From NCBI GenBank assembly GCA_964447535.1, contig CAYUST010000008.1, forward strand, positions 1 through 49,484: a DNA stretch of 49,484 nucleotides. Direction: 5' to 3'. The first letter of the stretch is position 1; every line of letters starts with the position of its first letter. The position numbers were made by a program, and so were the translations under genes. Origin of the DNA: CAYUST01 sp964447535 (lineage in GTDB: Bacteria > Patescibacteriota > Gracilibacteria > Absconditabacterales > Absconditicoccaceae). Positions 1 to 7,979 of this stretch are shown here, in pieces. Below the pieces are notes generated by a model. That model was given only the letters and a program-made list of their open reading frames with translations, did no database searches and was not told the DNA's origin.

Positions 1-1
1 T

Positions 2-274
2 TCCGTCTGGGAGACATTAAAGCAAGGGACACCTTTTCCGTACCGTATTGAAAACTTCAACTACAATGGTTTTATGGGGAAGACCTTGCCGGGATTTGCT
101 CCGTATACTGCGACTTTCGTAGAATGGACTAAAGACCCAGGTGTGGCGAAGATGCATTGTTCTGATGGTAAAGATCGGTTGATCCCGACGTTTGCTTTGG
201 AGACAGGCTTATTCCTGCCCAAAGCAGAACGGAAAGAAAACGTATTGTTTGGTGCACCGTCATCAAGCAACTAA
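2..274 (+). CDS. C-terminal part of an unknown protein (5' end outside window)
   Basis: The frame is open from the first bases and ends at TAA, giving the last 90 residues of a protein whose start lies upstream of the window. The fragment is soluble-looking and rich in aromatic residues and Gly/Pro, with no transmembrane segment and no motif I recognise. It is followed directly by a strong rho-independent terminator, so it is the last gene of its transcript. It contains no in-frame TGA, like the rest of the first 12 kb. I cannot say whether it belongs functionally to the ubiquitin-like cluster that follows on a separate promoter. Confidence 0.75.
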   Translation, partial: SVWETLKQGTPFPYRIENFNYNGFMGKTLPGFAPYTATFVEWTKDPGVAKMHCSDGKDRLIPTFALETGLFLPKAERKENVLFGAPSSSN

Positions 275-297
275 AAGAAAAAGACATCATGTTTTGG

Positions 298-330
298 TCC
301 TGCAGCGTATGCGCTGTAGGATTTTTTTTT
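298..330 (+). terminator. Rho-independent terminator after the partial gene
   Basis: A 10-bp stem (TCCTGCAGCG / CGCTGTAGGA, one G-U pair) with a 4-nt loop is followed by a run of nine T. It closes the transcript of the gene ending at 274. Confidence 0.85.
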
Positions 331-361
331 CGAAAAAAATGAATTTTAAAAAATTCTTTTT

Positions 362-389
362 AAAAAAAATCCTCCGGAGTCCCGGAGGA
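362..389 (-). terminator. Rho-independent terminator for the 416-736 gene
   Basis: On the minus strand a stem TCCTCCGG / CCGGAGGA is followed by eight T (A-run 362-369 on the plus strand). It lies just downstream of the minus-strand membrane protein gene. Confidence 0.8.
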
Positions 390-415
390 AGGTCTACATA
401 CAGACCAATTTCTTT

Positions 416-736
416 TTATGACCAGTCAATACTATCCCATATTTTCTTAAACTTTTTTATAAAGCCTGCGGTAAACAGTGAGGCGAAGACTAAGAAGAAT
501 AGTATGGAAATGTCAGCTTGCTTGATAGCGCTCCACATGACTCCTACTGATATGACAATACACAGCATGCTCATATCCCATGGTTGCTCAACTTCTCGCT
601 CATAACTTAAGGCAGGTATGATGAGGAAGAACATGCCCCAAGGCGATCCAAGCCAGATCACGCTGAGTAGTATCACTACGGTCATAGCTAATACGCATAG
701 TGAGTTTGTCCAGTCTTTTCTGATTTCGAAGTTCAT
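416..736 (-). CDS. Small integral membrane protein of unknown function
   Basis: This 106-residue protein has three to four hydrophobic segments separated by short charged loops, including a pair of segments after an N-terminal charged stretch and a basic tail ending with a TAA stop. No family recognised. Upstream ATG codons at 778 and 760 overlap or precede the -10 box of a clear minus-strand promoter (761-788). Transcription would therefore start near 754, and the first usable ATG is at 736. It is divergent from the E2-like gene, with only about 140 bp between the two starts, and has its own terminator. Shared control with the conjugation genes is possible but only inferred. Confidence 0.65.
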   Translation of the reverse strand: MNFEIRKDWTNSLCVLAMTVVILLSVIWLGSPWGMFFLIIPALSYEREVEQPWDMSMLCIVISVGVMWSAIKQADISILFFLVFASLFTAGFIKKFKKIWDSIDWS

Positions 737-760
737 ATTATTTTTTATTTTTATACTCAT

Positions 761-788
761 TTTATATAGATATTGCACAAAAAGTCAA
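761..788 (-). promoter_or_regulatory. Sigma70-type promoter for the small membrane protein
   Basis: Minus strand: -35 TTGACT (783-788), 16-bp spacer, -10 TATAAA (761-766). It rules out the longer start codons of the gene at 416-736. Confidence 0.75.
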
Positions 789-801
789 TTGCAAGAATGT
801 A

Positions 802-829
802 TTGACATTTGTATCATAATAATTATAAA
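802..829 (+). promoter_or_regulatory. Sigma70-type promoter for the E2-like/JAMM operon
   Basis: -35 TTGACA (802-807), 16-bp spacer, -10 TATAAA (824-829). The predicted transcript starts near 836, which excludes the in-frame ATG at 809 as start of the downstream gene and leaves the ATG at 875. Confidence 0.8.
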
Positions 830-874
830 AAACAAACAGTAAGAACCTTAACAATTCACATAAAAAAGAAAAAA

Positions 875-2947
875 ATGATACCAATAATCTTATTCGCCCT
901 GTTGGGAATAATGCTTTTGATGTTAGGATATGCAACATTCTACATCAATAGTAAAATGAACGACGAACTCAGTATAGAAGAGTATTTCAAAGTGGTAAAA
1001 TCATTTTGGGCAAAAATATTCTCACTACTGTTTACTATCGTAGAGGATGACGGAGATGCAACGATTGTTGCTATAACCAATATTCCACCGTATTTGATGG
1101 GGCTCATTGCAGAGTTACCCATTGATATGCAACGTGGTGAACATGAAGGACAACCAGCATTGTTTGTTCGCAGTAAATTCCTCAAGCAAGTGCTTGACAG
1201 AATTCATAGCCAACCCCAGCAAGTGCTGACCAGCCCTCGTTTGTATCGAGTACAAACAATTCGCCCGGTATCGATTACTGTACAGTGGACCAACCTCATG
1301 TATCGATTTTGGAGAGAGCTGAGAATAGTAACTAGTACGCAAGAGCAGATGCTCCAACTTCGTCGTGAGTACCAAGCAAAACTAGCAGATCATGTGGATG
1401 CTCTCAAAGCTTTGATTTCTGCGCAAACTGAGGAAATGCAAGCAAAGGATCAATACGATGCTTGGGCTCGTAAGTTGTATGGTGAACTCAATGCACATCC
1501 AGATATCTTGCGTGTTTCACTTACCGAGAAACCTGGATATATTGTCATTTACACAGATGATGTTGTGATTGAGGAAACCGGTAGCAAAGTACGCGATCGT
1601 GGTGGAAAACCTCGACACTGGATGTTGGGAAAAATGATGATTTACATCAACTTGAGTTCTAGAGAAGTCACGTATCGACATGAGAATGGTCATATGCCTG
1701 GTGATACAGAACGACAAGCACCACACGTCAGAGGAAGAGTATGTTGGGGAAGTCACGCTGATGTGGTATCACGTGCACTCGGTCAGAAAAATTACCTTAG
1801 TGCGATTCAGGAAGCTATCAACTTCGTGCAATATGCCAACACAGGGGATCCTTGGGGAGCCACTGCAGAAACTCTACCGGCCTTGACGGGTCGCCAAGTA
1901 ACTGCAATACAAGAGAGGAAACTTCTTCGTGTAGAAGGCGCCTCGCTCGCTACGCAAAGCAAGACTGTCTCACCAACCAGCTTTTATGTAATTAAAGATA
2001 CCAAAGCACATCGTAAAATACTTAAGCAATTGGGTATTGAGATAGCATTGGTATTGGATGGACATGAAGGGTATGGTGTGCAGGGATTATTGCTTGAAGG
2101 TAAAGACATCAATGCATTTATCAAAGCAACAATCATTCCTGGTCAGACGGTACGTACGGATAGTACAGCACAAACAAACGTCAGACAACTCCTTTTTGTA
2201 GAAGATATGGAGCAGGAATCTTTCGTAGCGTTGTTGGTAGATGCTTGGAGAAAAAACCGTACAAAGTTACCTTCTACCGCACTCGAAAACGCTAAATCGC
2301 GTGAGCAAATATTGATTGGAGCACGTATGTCCTACCTCAAAGCCCTCTTGACGCAACACAAACAAGAGATAGGTATACAGGATGCTCTATTGGATGCAGG
2401 AGTGATGACAGGAGTCTTTGAAGAGCAATTGCGAACACTACTAGCTATCCCAGAGGTAGCAAGCGTAGAGGTCTTTGAAAATGAAATCATCATCAAGACA
2501 ACAGAACTGCGTATGGAACACAAACGTCCGCGTACAGTGAAACCAGATTATTATGATCTTGGTGAACTATCTATTGTCTTGGATTTTCGTTTGGAGCGAC
2601 CTATTCGTATCTACCGACAAAAAGGGAGCATTGCTCCAAATGTCATGTCGCCTCACATAGTTGGTGATGGTATCCCATTATGGGGTATTAAGGAATTGCA
2701 ACTCTTGCAGTTCTTTGCCAAAGGTCAGTGGGCACAACTTGTGCTAGAATGTATCCAGTATGTTTCCACCCTCCGTGATGAGGAGATGGCAAAGTATTTG
2801 GTCTACATGCAACCAGCACAAACACTCGATCTCGAGACTTTCAAAAAAGCGAGAGAGAAAGAAATTAAAGAACGTCTCGATACATTACCATCTCTCCTGC
2901 TACCCAAGCAAGAAGAAGTAATGATTGAGCAAATACTTAACCAATAA
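875..2947 (+). CDS. Membrane-anchored protein with two E2-like (UBC-fold) domains, one catalytic
   Basis: This 690-residue protein starts with one transmembrane segment (about residues 3-25), then a helical region, then an E2-like domain. Around residues 283-292 the pattern PHVRGRVCWG, preceded by a His/Asn-rich strand and followed by long helices, resembles the catalytic loop of prokaryotic E2-like proteins, with Cys290 as candidate thioester cysteine. Near the C-terminus (about 530-640) the same order of strands and helices recurs, but the loop reads PHIVGDGIPLWG (593-604) and lacks the Cys. I read this as a tandem duplication of an active and a dead UBC fold. It shares a transcript with the JAMM peptidase 15 bp downstream. 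Known bacterial clusters (BIL type, PRTRC, Prok-E2 families) combine E2, JAB, E1 and Ubl. The membrane anchor and duplication are unusual. The fold assignment rests on motifs only. Confidence 0.6.
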   Translation: MIPIILFALLGIMLLMLGYATFYINSKMNDELSIEEYFKVVKSFWAKIFSLLFTIVEDDGDATIVAITNIPPYLMGLIAELPIDMQRGEHEGQPALFVRSKFLKQVLDRIHSQPQQVLTSPRLYRVQTIRPVSITVQWTNLMYRFWRELRIVTSTQEQMLQLRREYQAKLADHVDALKALISAQTEEMQAKDQYDAWARKLYGELNAHPDILRVSLTEKPGYIVIYTDDVVIEETGSKVRDRGGKPRHWMLGKMMIYINLSSREVTYRHENGHMPGDTERQAPHVRGRVCWGSHADVVSRALGQKNYLSAIQEAINFVQYANTGDPWGATAETLPALTGRQVTAIQERKLLRVEGASLATQSKTVSPTSFYVIKDTKAHRKILKQLGIEIALVLDGHEGYGVQGLLLEGKDINAFIKATIIPGQTVRTDSTAQTNVRQLLFVEDMEQESFVALLVDAWRKNRTKLPSTALENAKSREQILIGARMSYLKALLTQHKQEIGIQDALLDAGVMTGVFEEQLRTLLAIPEVASVEVFENEIIIKTTELRMEHKRPRTVKPDYYDLGELSIVLDFRLERPIRIYRQKGSIAPNVMSPHIVGDGIPLWGIKELQLLQFFAKGQWAQLVLECIQYVSTLRDEEMAKYLVYMQPAQTLDLETFKKAREKEIKERLDTLPSLLLPKQEEVMIEQILNQ

Positions 2948-2961
2948 AACTGTTTATAAAA

Positions 2962-4497
2962 ATGTGGAATAAATCTGAAAAAAGCAAACCGTATCTACAA
3001 CTCTTCCAAGGTGAAGGTACGAAGTTCAACAAAGCGAACTTCATAACCAAAGCCGAACTCAAAATGGTGAAGACGCCACCTCGTGTGGAGTTCGTCTTCA
3101 ATCACCGTGCCATGGAAAAGCTTCGTGCTTTGACCAAGGAGTGTGATATTGAGATCGGGGCACTTGGAATAGTATCCCGTCTTGATCAAGGTGACAAACA
3201 AGTCTACAAAGTGTATGATCTGTTTGTGCCTGAGCAAGAGTGTTCACCGACGGTGACACGAATGACCACAGATGGTCTTGTCAACCTCTTACGTGAGCTA
3301 GAGGAGGCATGGACTCCCATCTTGGGTGAAGAAGGTGGGTGGGACCGTGCGGTAGCCATCAAAGACCATCTCACCTACTGGTGGCACTCACATGTAAACA
3401 TGGGAACTACACCTAGTGGTCAAGATGAGCGTGAGTTTGAAACGCAGTCAACCAATAGAAGTTTCTTCTTCATGTCTATAGGTAACAAGCGTGGAGACCT
3501 CCACGTCAATGTGAAGATGGCGGTTGAAGGATTACCTGCAAACTTTGCTCAGTGGGAGATCAGAGACATTGCTTGGCGCAAGGAATGGGAGACCATGATA
3601 TGTGTCAAAGACGAAGTCCATCCACTCCTCCTCAAACCTGGCGAATCCAATTTCAGGGTACGTATGTATGAGGACAAAGGAGCTGGTGAACTGCTCGTTG
3701 ATCCATTGATCGAGGACTGGGCAAAAGAGCAAGTCAAACAGAAGGTAAAATCTGGTTTTGGGAATCTCACTCGTTGGGCAAATAACGAACGTTCGACGGT
3801 AGTTGTTCCAGACACCTTGAGTGTCAAGGAATTCTATGTCGAAGAGGATACCGATCTCGAAGACTTTGTCGTCCAATACTTTGGACCAAAGCCTGAGGTA
3901 AAGGTAGTGCCTGTAACACCAAAGATTACAACCAATGTCTCCTTGCCAAAAAGTTCTGATGCTCATGATGGGAAACCAGTGACGGATCCTTTACATGAGA
4001 GTCCTGATAGTTTATCAGACCCCATTCCAACTGGTAGTTCAAAGAATAAATCCACACCAATACCGGTACAAGTGTATCCGCCAATGGGTGAACAGAAAGA
4101 ATGGTGGCAATTTCCTAAATGGTTTCCAGCATTCTTGTGTTTTAGAAAAACAGAAGGTGTAGGATGCTTGTGGATCATGATCTATGCTGGGTTCTTTGCA
4201 TGGTGGCTTGTCCCGATTGCCTGGGCATTCATTTGTGTACCAACTGGATTGGGTAGAGTAGTGGTTGCCATAGTGAAATTCGTGTTCTACGAGTTTTGGG
4301 TAACCTATCTGCCTGCTTGGTCCAAGAGATTCATATATTGGATCAAAGGACGGAGGTCTGGTTGGACAGATGCAGATGAGCAATTGCTCCGTGAGGAGAA
4401 AGCAAGGCTCAAAAACCAACCACCACGTACCAAAGGAAAAGCAATAGAATTGCCAAAAACTCCTGCTAGTCAGGACGAGAAAAAGGAGAAAAAGTAA
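2962..4497 (+). CDS. JAMM/JAB-domain metallo-isopeptidase with C-terminal membrane segments
   Basis: This 511-residue protein carries a complete JAMM signature: Glu64 in an IEIGALG strand, then His142-Ser-His144, seven residues, Ser152 and Asp155, the zinc ligands and catalytic residues of Rpn11/CSN5-like and bacterial JAB peptidases. JAMM enzymes in E1/E2 clusters remove or mature ubiquitin-like proteins. A Pro/Ser-rich linker (about 320-375) is followed by two to three hydrophobic segments (about 390-440) and a basic cytoplasmic-type tail, so the domain is membrane-tethered like its E2-like partner. The gene is 15 bp behind the E2-like gene and its transcript ends in a terminator. It has no Shine-Dalgarno; the ATG is preceded by A/T-rich sequence as in neighbouring genes. 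Confidence 0.85.
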   Translation: MWNKSEKSKPYLQLFQGEGTKFNKANFITKAELKMVKTPPRVEFVFNHRAMEKLRALTKECDIEIGALGIVSRLDQGDKQVYKVYDLFVPEQECSPTVTRMTTDGLVNLLRELEEAWTPILGEEGGWDRAVAIKDHLTYWWHSHVNMGTTPSGQDEREFETQSTNRSFFFMSIGNKRGDLHVNVKMAVEGLPANFAQWEIRDIAWRKEWETMICVKDEVHPLLLKPGESNFRVRMYEDKGAGELLVDPLIEDWAKEQVKQKVKSGFGNLTRWANNERSTVVVPDTLSVKEFYVEEDTDLEDFVVQYFGPKPEVKVVPVTPKITTNVSLPKSSDAHDGKPVTDPLHESPDSLSDPIPTGSSKNKSTPIPVQVYPPMGEQKEWWQFPKWFPAFLCFRKTEGVGCLWIMIYAGFFAWWLVPIAWAFICVPTGLGRVVVAIVKFVFYEFWVTYLPAWSKRFIYWIKGRRSGWTDADEQLLREEKARLKNQPPRTKGKAIELPKTPASQDEKKEKK

Positions 4498-4510
4498 TAC
4501 TTTGTTCTTC

Positions 4511-4546
4511 CAAACTGCCTTCGGATTCCGGAGGCAGTTTTTTTTA
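4511..4546 (+). terminator. Rho-independent terminator after the JAMM gene
   Basis: Hairpin AACTGCCTTCGGA / TCCGGAGGCAGTT followed by eight T. It separates the E2/JAMM transcript from the E1 transcript. Confidence 0.85.
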
Positions 4547-4631
4547 ATTTGCATCTTCACTAAAAGCTTCACTACACAAAAATTCTTCTTTTCTGATAGA
4601 AATAATACTAATAAATAAGTTACATATACTA

Positions 4632-4659
4632 TTGACAAAAGAGTTGAAATAATTATAAC
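4632..4659 (+). promoter_or_regulatory. Promoter for the E1-like operon
   Basis: -35 TTGACA (4632-4637), 16-bp spacer, -10 TATAAC (4654-4659), about 35 bp upstream of the ATG at 4695. Confidence 0.75.
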
Positions 4660-4694
4660 AAATTGTCGTCATTAACATAAAATAACTGAAAAAT

Positions 4695-5957
4695 ATGAAA
4701 CCAAAAATAAATCCGACTCGACATCTGTCGCTGTTCAACCCGGATCACTTTGAAGACTCCCCGATACATATTGTGGGAGATAATCGAGTGGCGCGACAGA
4801 CTGCATATCTCCTAGCAAAACTGGGATGTGCGCAGGTTATTATTTGGGGAAGTAATGCTGAAGCGATGCAAGAAATTGTAGCGTATGTAGAGCATTTCGC
4901 ACCCATTCAAATTACTGTGCGTCAACGATCCGATATCTCATCTGATATCTCAGGAGTGGTAATGGTAGTTGAGACATCGCTCACTGAGCGTATCAACCTC
5001 TATCAGAACTGCCTAGAGATGGCAAGTGAGGTACTGCAAGTACTGGATGTCCGTACCTACAATGGTGATTTACCAAAAGTAGTAACGGTTCCTGCGATGG
5101 AACTATTCGCACAAAGTAGTCTCTATGAGGCAAAAGATCAAGCCTCTTGGGACTATGCGATAGCGTGCCCATTGCGATCACGGATAGCGGCGACCTACTT
5201 GGTTGGACAGTTTGTTGTGTGGTCACAGATCGCCTACAAAATGTCTGGCAAAGAAGATCGTCTACTTCTGGCAGAGCAACTCATCGCTCCGATGGAAGGA
5301 CTTGATGCGCCATCGATTGGCCGCATTGAACTCCTCACTCCCGAGCATGCATCATTACCTCTCCATGTGATAGGTGTGGGTGCAACAGGGAGCCATCTCG
5401 TGGCATTGCTAGCAGAGTGTGGATTTCGTAATATCAGCGTCTATGACTTTGACGCCATCGAATCACACAATGTAGCAAATCAGTGGTTTGGTCCACAACA
5501 GATTGATCTGCCAAAAATCCAAGCGTTGTTTCAAAACATAAACAAGTTCTTCGGATTTGGAATCACGCCACGCAGTGAACGTATCGGAAAGAAGTCATCT
5601 CCTTTGACAGGAATTGTATTCCTCTTGACCGACAAAATGGAAAGCCGGAAAGAGATTGCAGACGCATTCCTCAATCGGCCAGAAGTGCCGTGCATCGTAG
5701 AGACACGGATGAGCGCTGAGCTCTCCCAAATCTATATTGCAACCCAAAAGGACTATGCGACCTGGAGAAGTACATTATTTGATACTGATGTCTACAAGCC
5801 TGAGGTGAGTGCTTGTGGGACATCTATCACAATCTCTACGACTGCAAAGTTGTGTGTGGTAATAGCAGTGTCAGAATTTATCGACTACTTGACGGGTGGA
5901 CACGTGTCGCCGAGTAATACTACCTCATTCTACCCACCGCACATGAGTGCAATTTAA
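4695..5957 (+). CDS. E1-like (ThiF/MoeB family) adenylating enzyme with a degenerate N-terminal copy
   Basis: In the C-terminal half of this 420-residue protein, GVGATG (227-232) and the acidic strand end YDFDAIE (Asp251, Asp253) form the nucleotide-binding Rossmann core of ThiF/MoeB/E1 proteins. A following HNVANQ...IDLPK segment matches the E1 region that contacts ATP, and a late SACGTSI stretch may hold the active-site Cys. The N-terminal half (about 20-190) repeats the layout but has GDNRVA where GxGxxG should be and no acidic Asp, so it looks like an inactive adenylation domain. This echoes the inactive/active pair of eukaryotic E1 enzymes. The expected reaction is ATP-dependent activation of a ubiquitin-like C-terminus and transfer to the E2-like Cys. 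It is followed after 30 bp by the 222-residue gene on one transcript. Confidence 0.8.
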   Translation: MKPKINPTRHLSLFNPDHFEDSPIHIVGDNRVARQTAYLLAKLGCAQVIIWGSNAEAMQEIVAYVEHFAPIQITVRQRSDISSDISGVVMVVETSLTERINLYQNCLEMASEVLQVLDVRTYNGDLPKVVTVPAMELFAQSSLYEAKDQASWDYAIACPLRSRIAATYLVGQFVVWSQIAYKMSGKEDRLLLAEQLIAPMEGLDAPSIGRIELLTPEHASLPLHVIGVGATGSHLVALLAECGFRNISVYDFDAIESHNVANQWFGPQQIDLPKIQALFQNINKFFGFGITPRSERIGKKSSPLTGIVFLLTDKMESRKEIADAFLNRPEVPCIVETRMSAELSQIYIATQKDYATWRSTLFDTDVYKPEVSACGTSITISTTAKLCVVIAVSEFIDYLTGGHVSPSNTTSFYPPHMSAI

Positions 5958-5987
5958 AAATTATTGTAAATCAAAAATATTAAGATA

Positions 5988-6656
5988 ATGAAAAAAATTT
6001 TATTTGTATCAGCTGGCCAATCCAAGGGAGAGGTCAATGTATTGTCGGGAGAGGAATTGCGCATGAAACTGCGCGCCACGCTCAAAACGAAGTTTACAAA
6101 TAAGTCCGACCAGGAAATCCTGGACATGGTGCCACAGGACGTCGAACAGATGACCTATCAGCATGCATTGCTCATCGCAGGCCTGGATGCAAACGCATTC
6201 ATGACCAACCGAGACACCAATGTCGAGGTACATGGGGATGAGTTCGTTGACCAGGACTTCGGTCCAGGGCAAGAAACCCTCGCCATCGACCTGAGTGGAC
6301 CGAAGGGCTTCAAAGCCCGGGCCATCCAAATCATTGATATGAACGCATCAAGCGGTAAGCTATTCGTGGACTATGTCACTGGTGAGGAGTTGGCACGTAG
6401 GCTCGCAGCATGTGGTCAGCCTAGCCCGCAGAACAAAAAGGGGATGACTGTCAAGGATGCATTGCATCTTCTCCGAGGCGAACAGAATATCGATTTGACA
6501 AACAGTCCTTTACAGGACTACAAATCGAAGGTCGCAGTGAACCCGGATGCAGTCATCGACCAAAAGGTTATCATGGCATCCTCGCTAGTCCTGGTGGCAG
6601 CGAAGCCGATTGAGGGCAACTTCCTAACTCGTTTATACAGGAAGATTATGAAGTAA
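5988..6656 (+). CDS. Two-repeat protein in the E1 operon, candidate ubiquitin-like modifier or adaptor
   Basis: This is a 222-residue soluble protein. Two segments look homologous: an N-terminal strand-turn-strand followed by LSGEELRMKL (about residues 4-30), and a central strand-turn-strand followed by VTGEELARRL (about 112-140). Each is followed by a helical stretch and more strands. A beta-hairpin leading into a helix is how a ubiquitin-like fold begins, and a Ubl is the one part otherwise missing from this gene set. However, the C-terminus is basic (ends KIMK) and lacks Gly-Gly, so a modifier role would need processing or another mechanism. Its codon use looks more GC-rich than its neighbours. 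No database family is recognised; the Ubl idea is inference from context. Confidence 0.6.
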   Translation: MKKILFVSAGQSKGEVNVLSGEELRMKLRATLKTKFTNKSDQEILDMVPQDVEQMTYQHALLIAGLDANAFMTNRDTNVEVHGDEFVDQDFGPGQETLAIDLSGPKGFKARAIQIIDMNASSGKLFVDYVTGEELARRLAACGQPSPQNKKGMTVKDALHLLRGEQNIDLTNSPLQDYKSKVAVNPDAVIDQKVIMASSLVLVAAKPIEGNFLTRLYRKIMK

Positions 6657-6680
6657 AAAACTTGATCTCATAAACGATAC

Positions 6681-6711
6681 GAGAGTCTGGAACTTCCAGA
6701 CTCTTTTTTTA
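6681..6711 (+). terminator. Rho-independent terminator of the E1 operon
   Basis: Stem AGAGTCTGG / CCAGACTCT with a short loop, followed by seven T. Confidence 0.85.
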
Positions 6712-6833
6712 TTGAAGTTTAGTCGAGCATGACGGTCTTTTGCTGTCTGTATATGGATTTACAAAACTATTGAAATTTCTCTTTTTTAACGAATATCTCG
6801 ACATCAGAACACGTAAATAAAAATGCTTTTGAC

Positions 6834-6861
6834 TTGACAAATAGTGTTAAATAAGTATAGA
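6834..6861 (+). promoter_or_regulatory. Promoter for the coiled-coil membrane protein
   Basis: -35 TTGACA (6834-6839), 16-bp spacer, -10 TATAGA (6856-6861), about 30 bp before the ATG. Confidence 0.7.
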
Positions 6862-6888
6862 TTATGAGTCATCATTAAAACAACTGAT

Positions 6889-7875
6889 ATGCAAAATAGA
6901 ATAAAAAAGTCGGGTGAGCGATTGGTAAAAAACCTTCGTCATCATCCCGAAAAAATAATTGCTCCAACGATAGCCGTCATCGCGATGCTGATCGTCGTGA
7001 GTATGGTGAGTAGCTTGTTCGGACTTATCGCAGGATGGGTGCTAAGCTCCACTATTCTTCAAGTACTATCTCTGCTCTTGGTAGGCTTCGTAGTCTATGG
7101 AGCATTAGATAAAGGCCTGAGAACCAGCGCATGGGCGCAGTACCAGCGGGGAATAAAAAATCTCGTGCATCGTTTCATAGAAATCGACCCGGTCGGTATC
7201 TTACGCGATTATCGTGCTTATCTGTATGAACAACTCATGCAGATGACCATGCAAATCGATGCTCTGAGCAAACAACGAGATGCGCTTGCTACCCAAATCC
7301 AGGACAACCAAGAGAAAATGGATGACCTGATAGAAGAAGCTAAGCAATCTGGAATCAGTGATCATCATCGTGAACTCAAGGCACGTCAGCTTGGTAGACT
7401 CAACGAGTCAAATACTAAATTGCAAGTCTGGGAGACAGCAATGCAGTCTATGTACACTCGTTTGCTTGAGATGTACAAAACCACAGAGATTGCGCTCGAA
7501 GAGACGAAGCAACAGATAGAAGAGAAAGAGATGGAATACCAGGCAATCACCGCATCGCGAGATGCTATGCAAGCTGCATCTGAAATCATCCTCGGCAAGT
7601 CTGCCAAGCGTCGTCAATTTGAAGACGCAGTTGAGTCTCTAGCCAACGATGTTGCACAAAAAGTTGGTCAGATGGAGCAGTTCATGGATGAGTCAAACAA
7701 ATTCATCAATCAAGCAACTCTCCAGCAGGCAATGCAAACCGCTGATGGCCTCGCTCTACTAGAGCTCCCCAAGTTACCTGCTTTGGATCTGCATGCCAGA
7801 CAACCAGAACTAGTAACCCACGGCGCATCGAAGAAGGAGGAAAACCACTATGATGCGCTCTTCAATGAAAAATAG
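6889..7875 (+). CDS. Membrane-anchored long coiled-coil protein
   Basis: This 328-residue protein has two adjacent hydrophobic segments (about residues 25-48 and 52-72) followed by a Glu/Gln/Lys-rich region with heptad character from about 105 to 225 and again near 240-285. The layout is reminiscent of PspA-like or other membrane-associated coiled-coil proteins, but I see no diagnostic motif and do not assign a family. It has its own promoter and terminator and lies between the E1 operon and the convergent lipoprotein operon. It could organise or be a target of the membrane-tethered conjugation proteins; that is speculation from position only. Confidence 0.7.
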   Translation: MQNRIKKSGERLVKNLRHHPEKIIAPTIAVIAMLIVVSMVSSLFGLIAGWVLSSTILQVLSLLLVGFVVYGALDKGLRTSAWAQYQRGIKNLVHRFIEIDPVGILRDYRAYLYEQLMQMTMQIDALSKQRDALATQIQDNQEKMDDLIEEAKQSGISDHHRELKARQLGRLNESNTKLQVWETAMQSMYTRLLEMYKTTEIALEETKQQIEEKEMEYQAITASRDAMQAASEIILGKSAKRRQFEDAVESLANDVAQKVGQMEQFMDESNKFINQATLQQAMQTADGLALLELPKLPALDLHARQPELVTHGASKKEENHYDALFNEK

Positions 7876-7892
7876 CAAGTTAGACTTGCAAG

Positions 7893-7922
7893 CCTTCGTC
7901 GTTATGCGGCGGAGGTTTTTTT
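7893..7922 (+). terminator. Terminator of the coiled-coil gene
   Basis: Imperfect stem CCTTCGTCG / CGGCGGAGG (G-U pairs) with a 5-nt loop followed by seven T. Confidence 0.7.
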
Positions 7923-7929
7923 GAAGATG

Positions 7930-7961
7930 AAAAAAAACCCCGTCGAATTTCGACGGAGGGG
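7930..7961 (-). terminator. Terminator of the lipoprotein operon
   Basis: Minus strand: stem CCCCTCCGTCGAA / TTCGACGGGG (one bulged base), then eight T. It lies 19 bp beyond the stop of the last lipoprotein gene. Confidence 0.85.
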
Positions 7962-7979
7962 CGCAGAATTGGTATCTGC

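Noticed and set aside
809..874. Longer start (ATG 809) for the E2-like gene
   Set aside because: The ATG lies inside the spacer between the -35 and -10 boxes of a clear promoter, so it cannot be on the transcript. ATG 875 begins directly before the membrane helix.
4695..5957. ThiF/MoeB in thiamine or molybdopterin synthesis
   Set aside because: No ThiS/MoaD, ThiG or other cofactor genes are nearby, while E2-like and JAMM genes are; conjugation is the better fit, though not proven.
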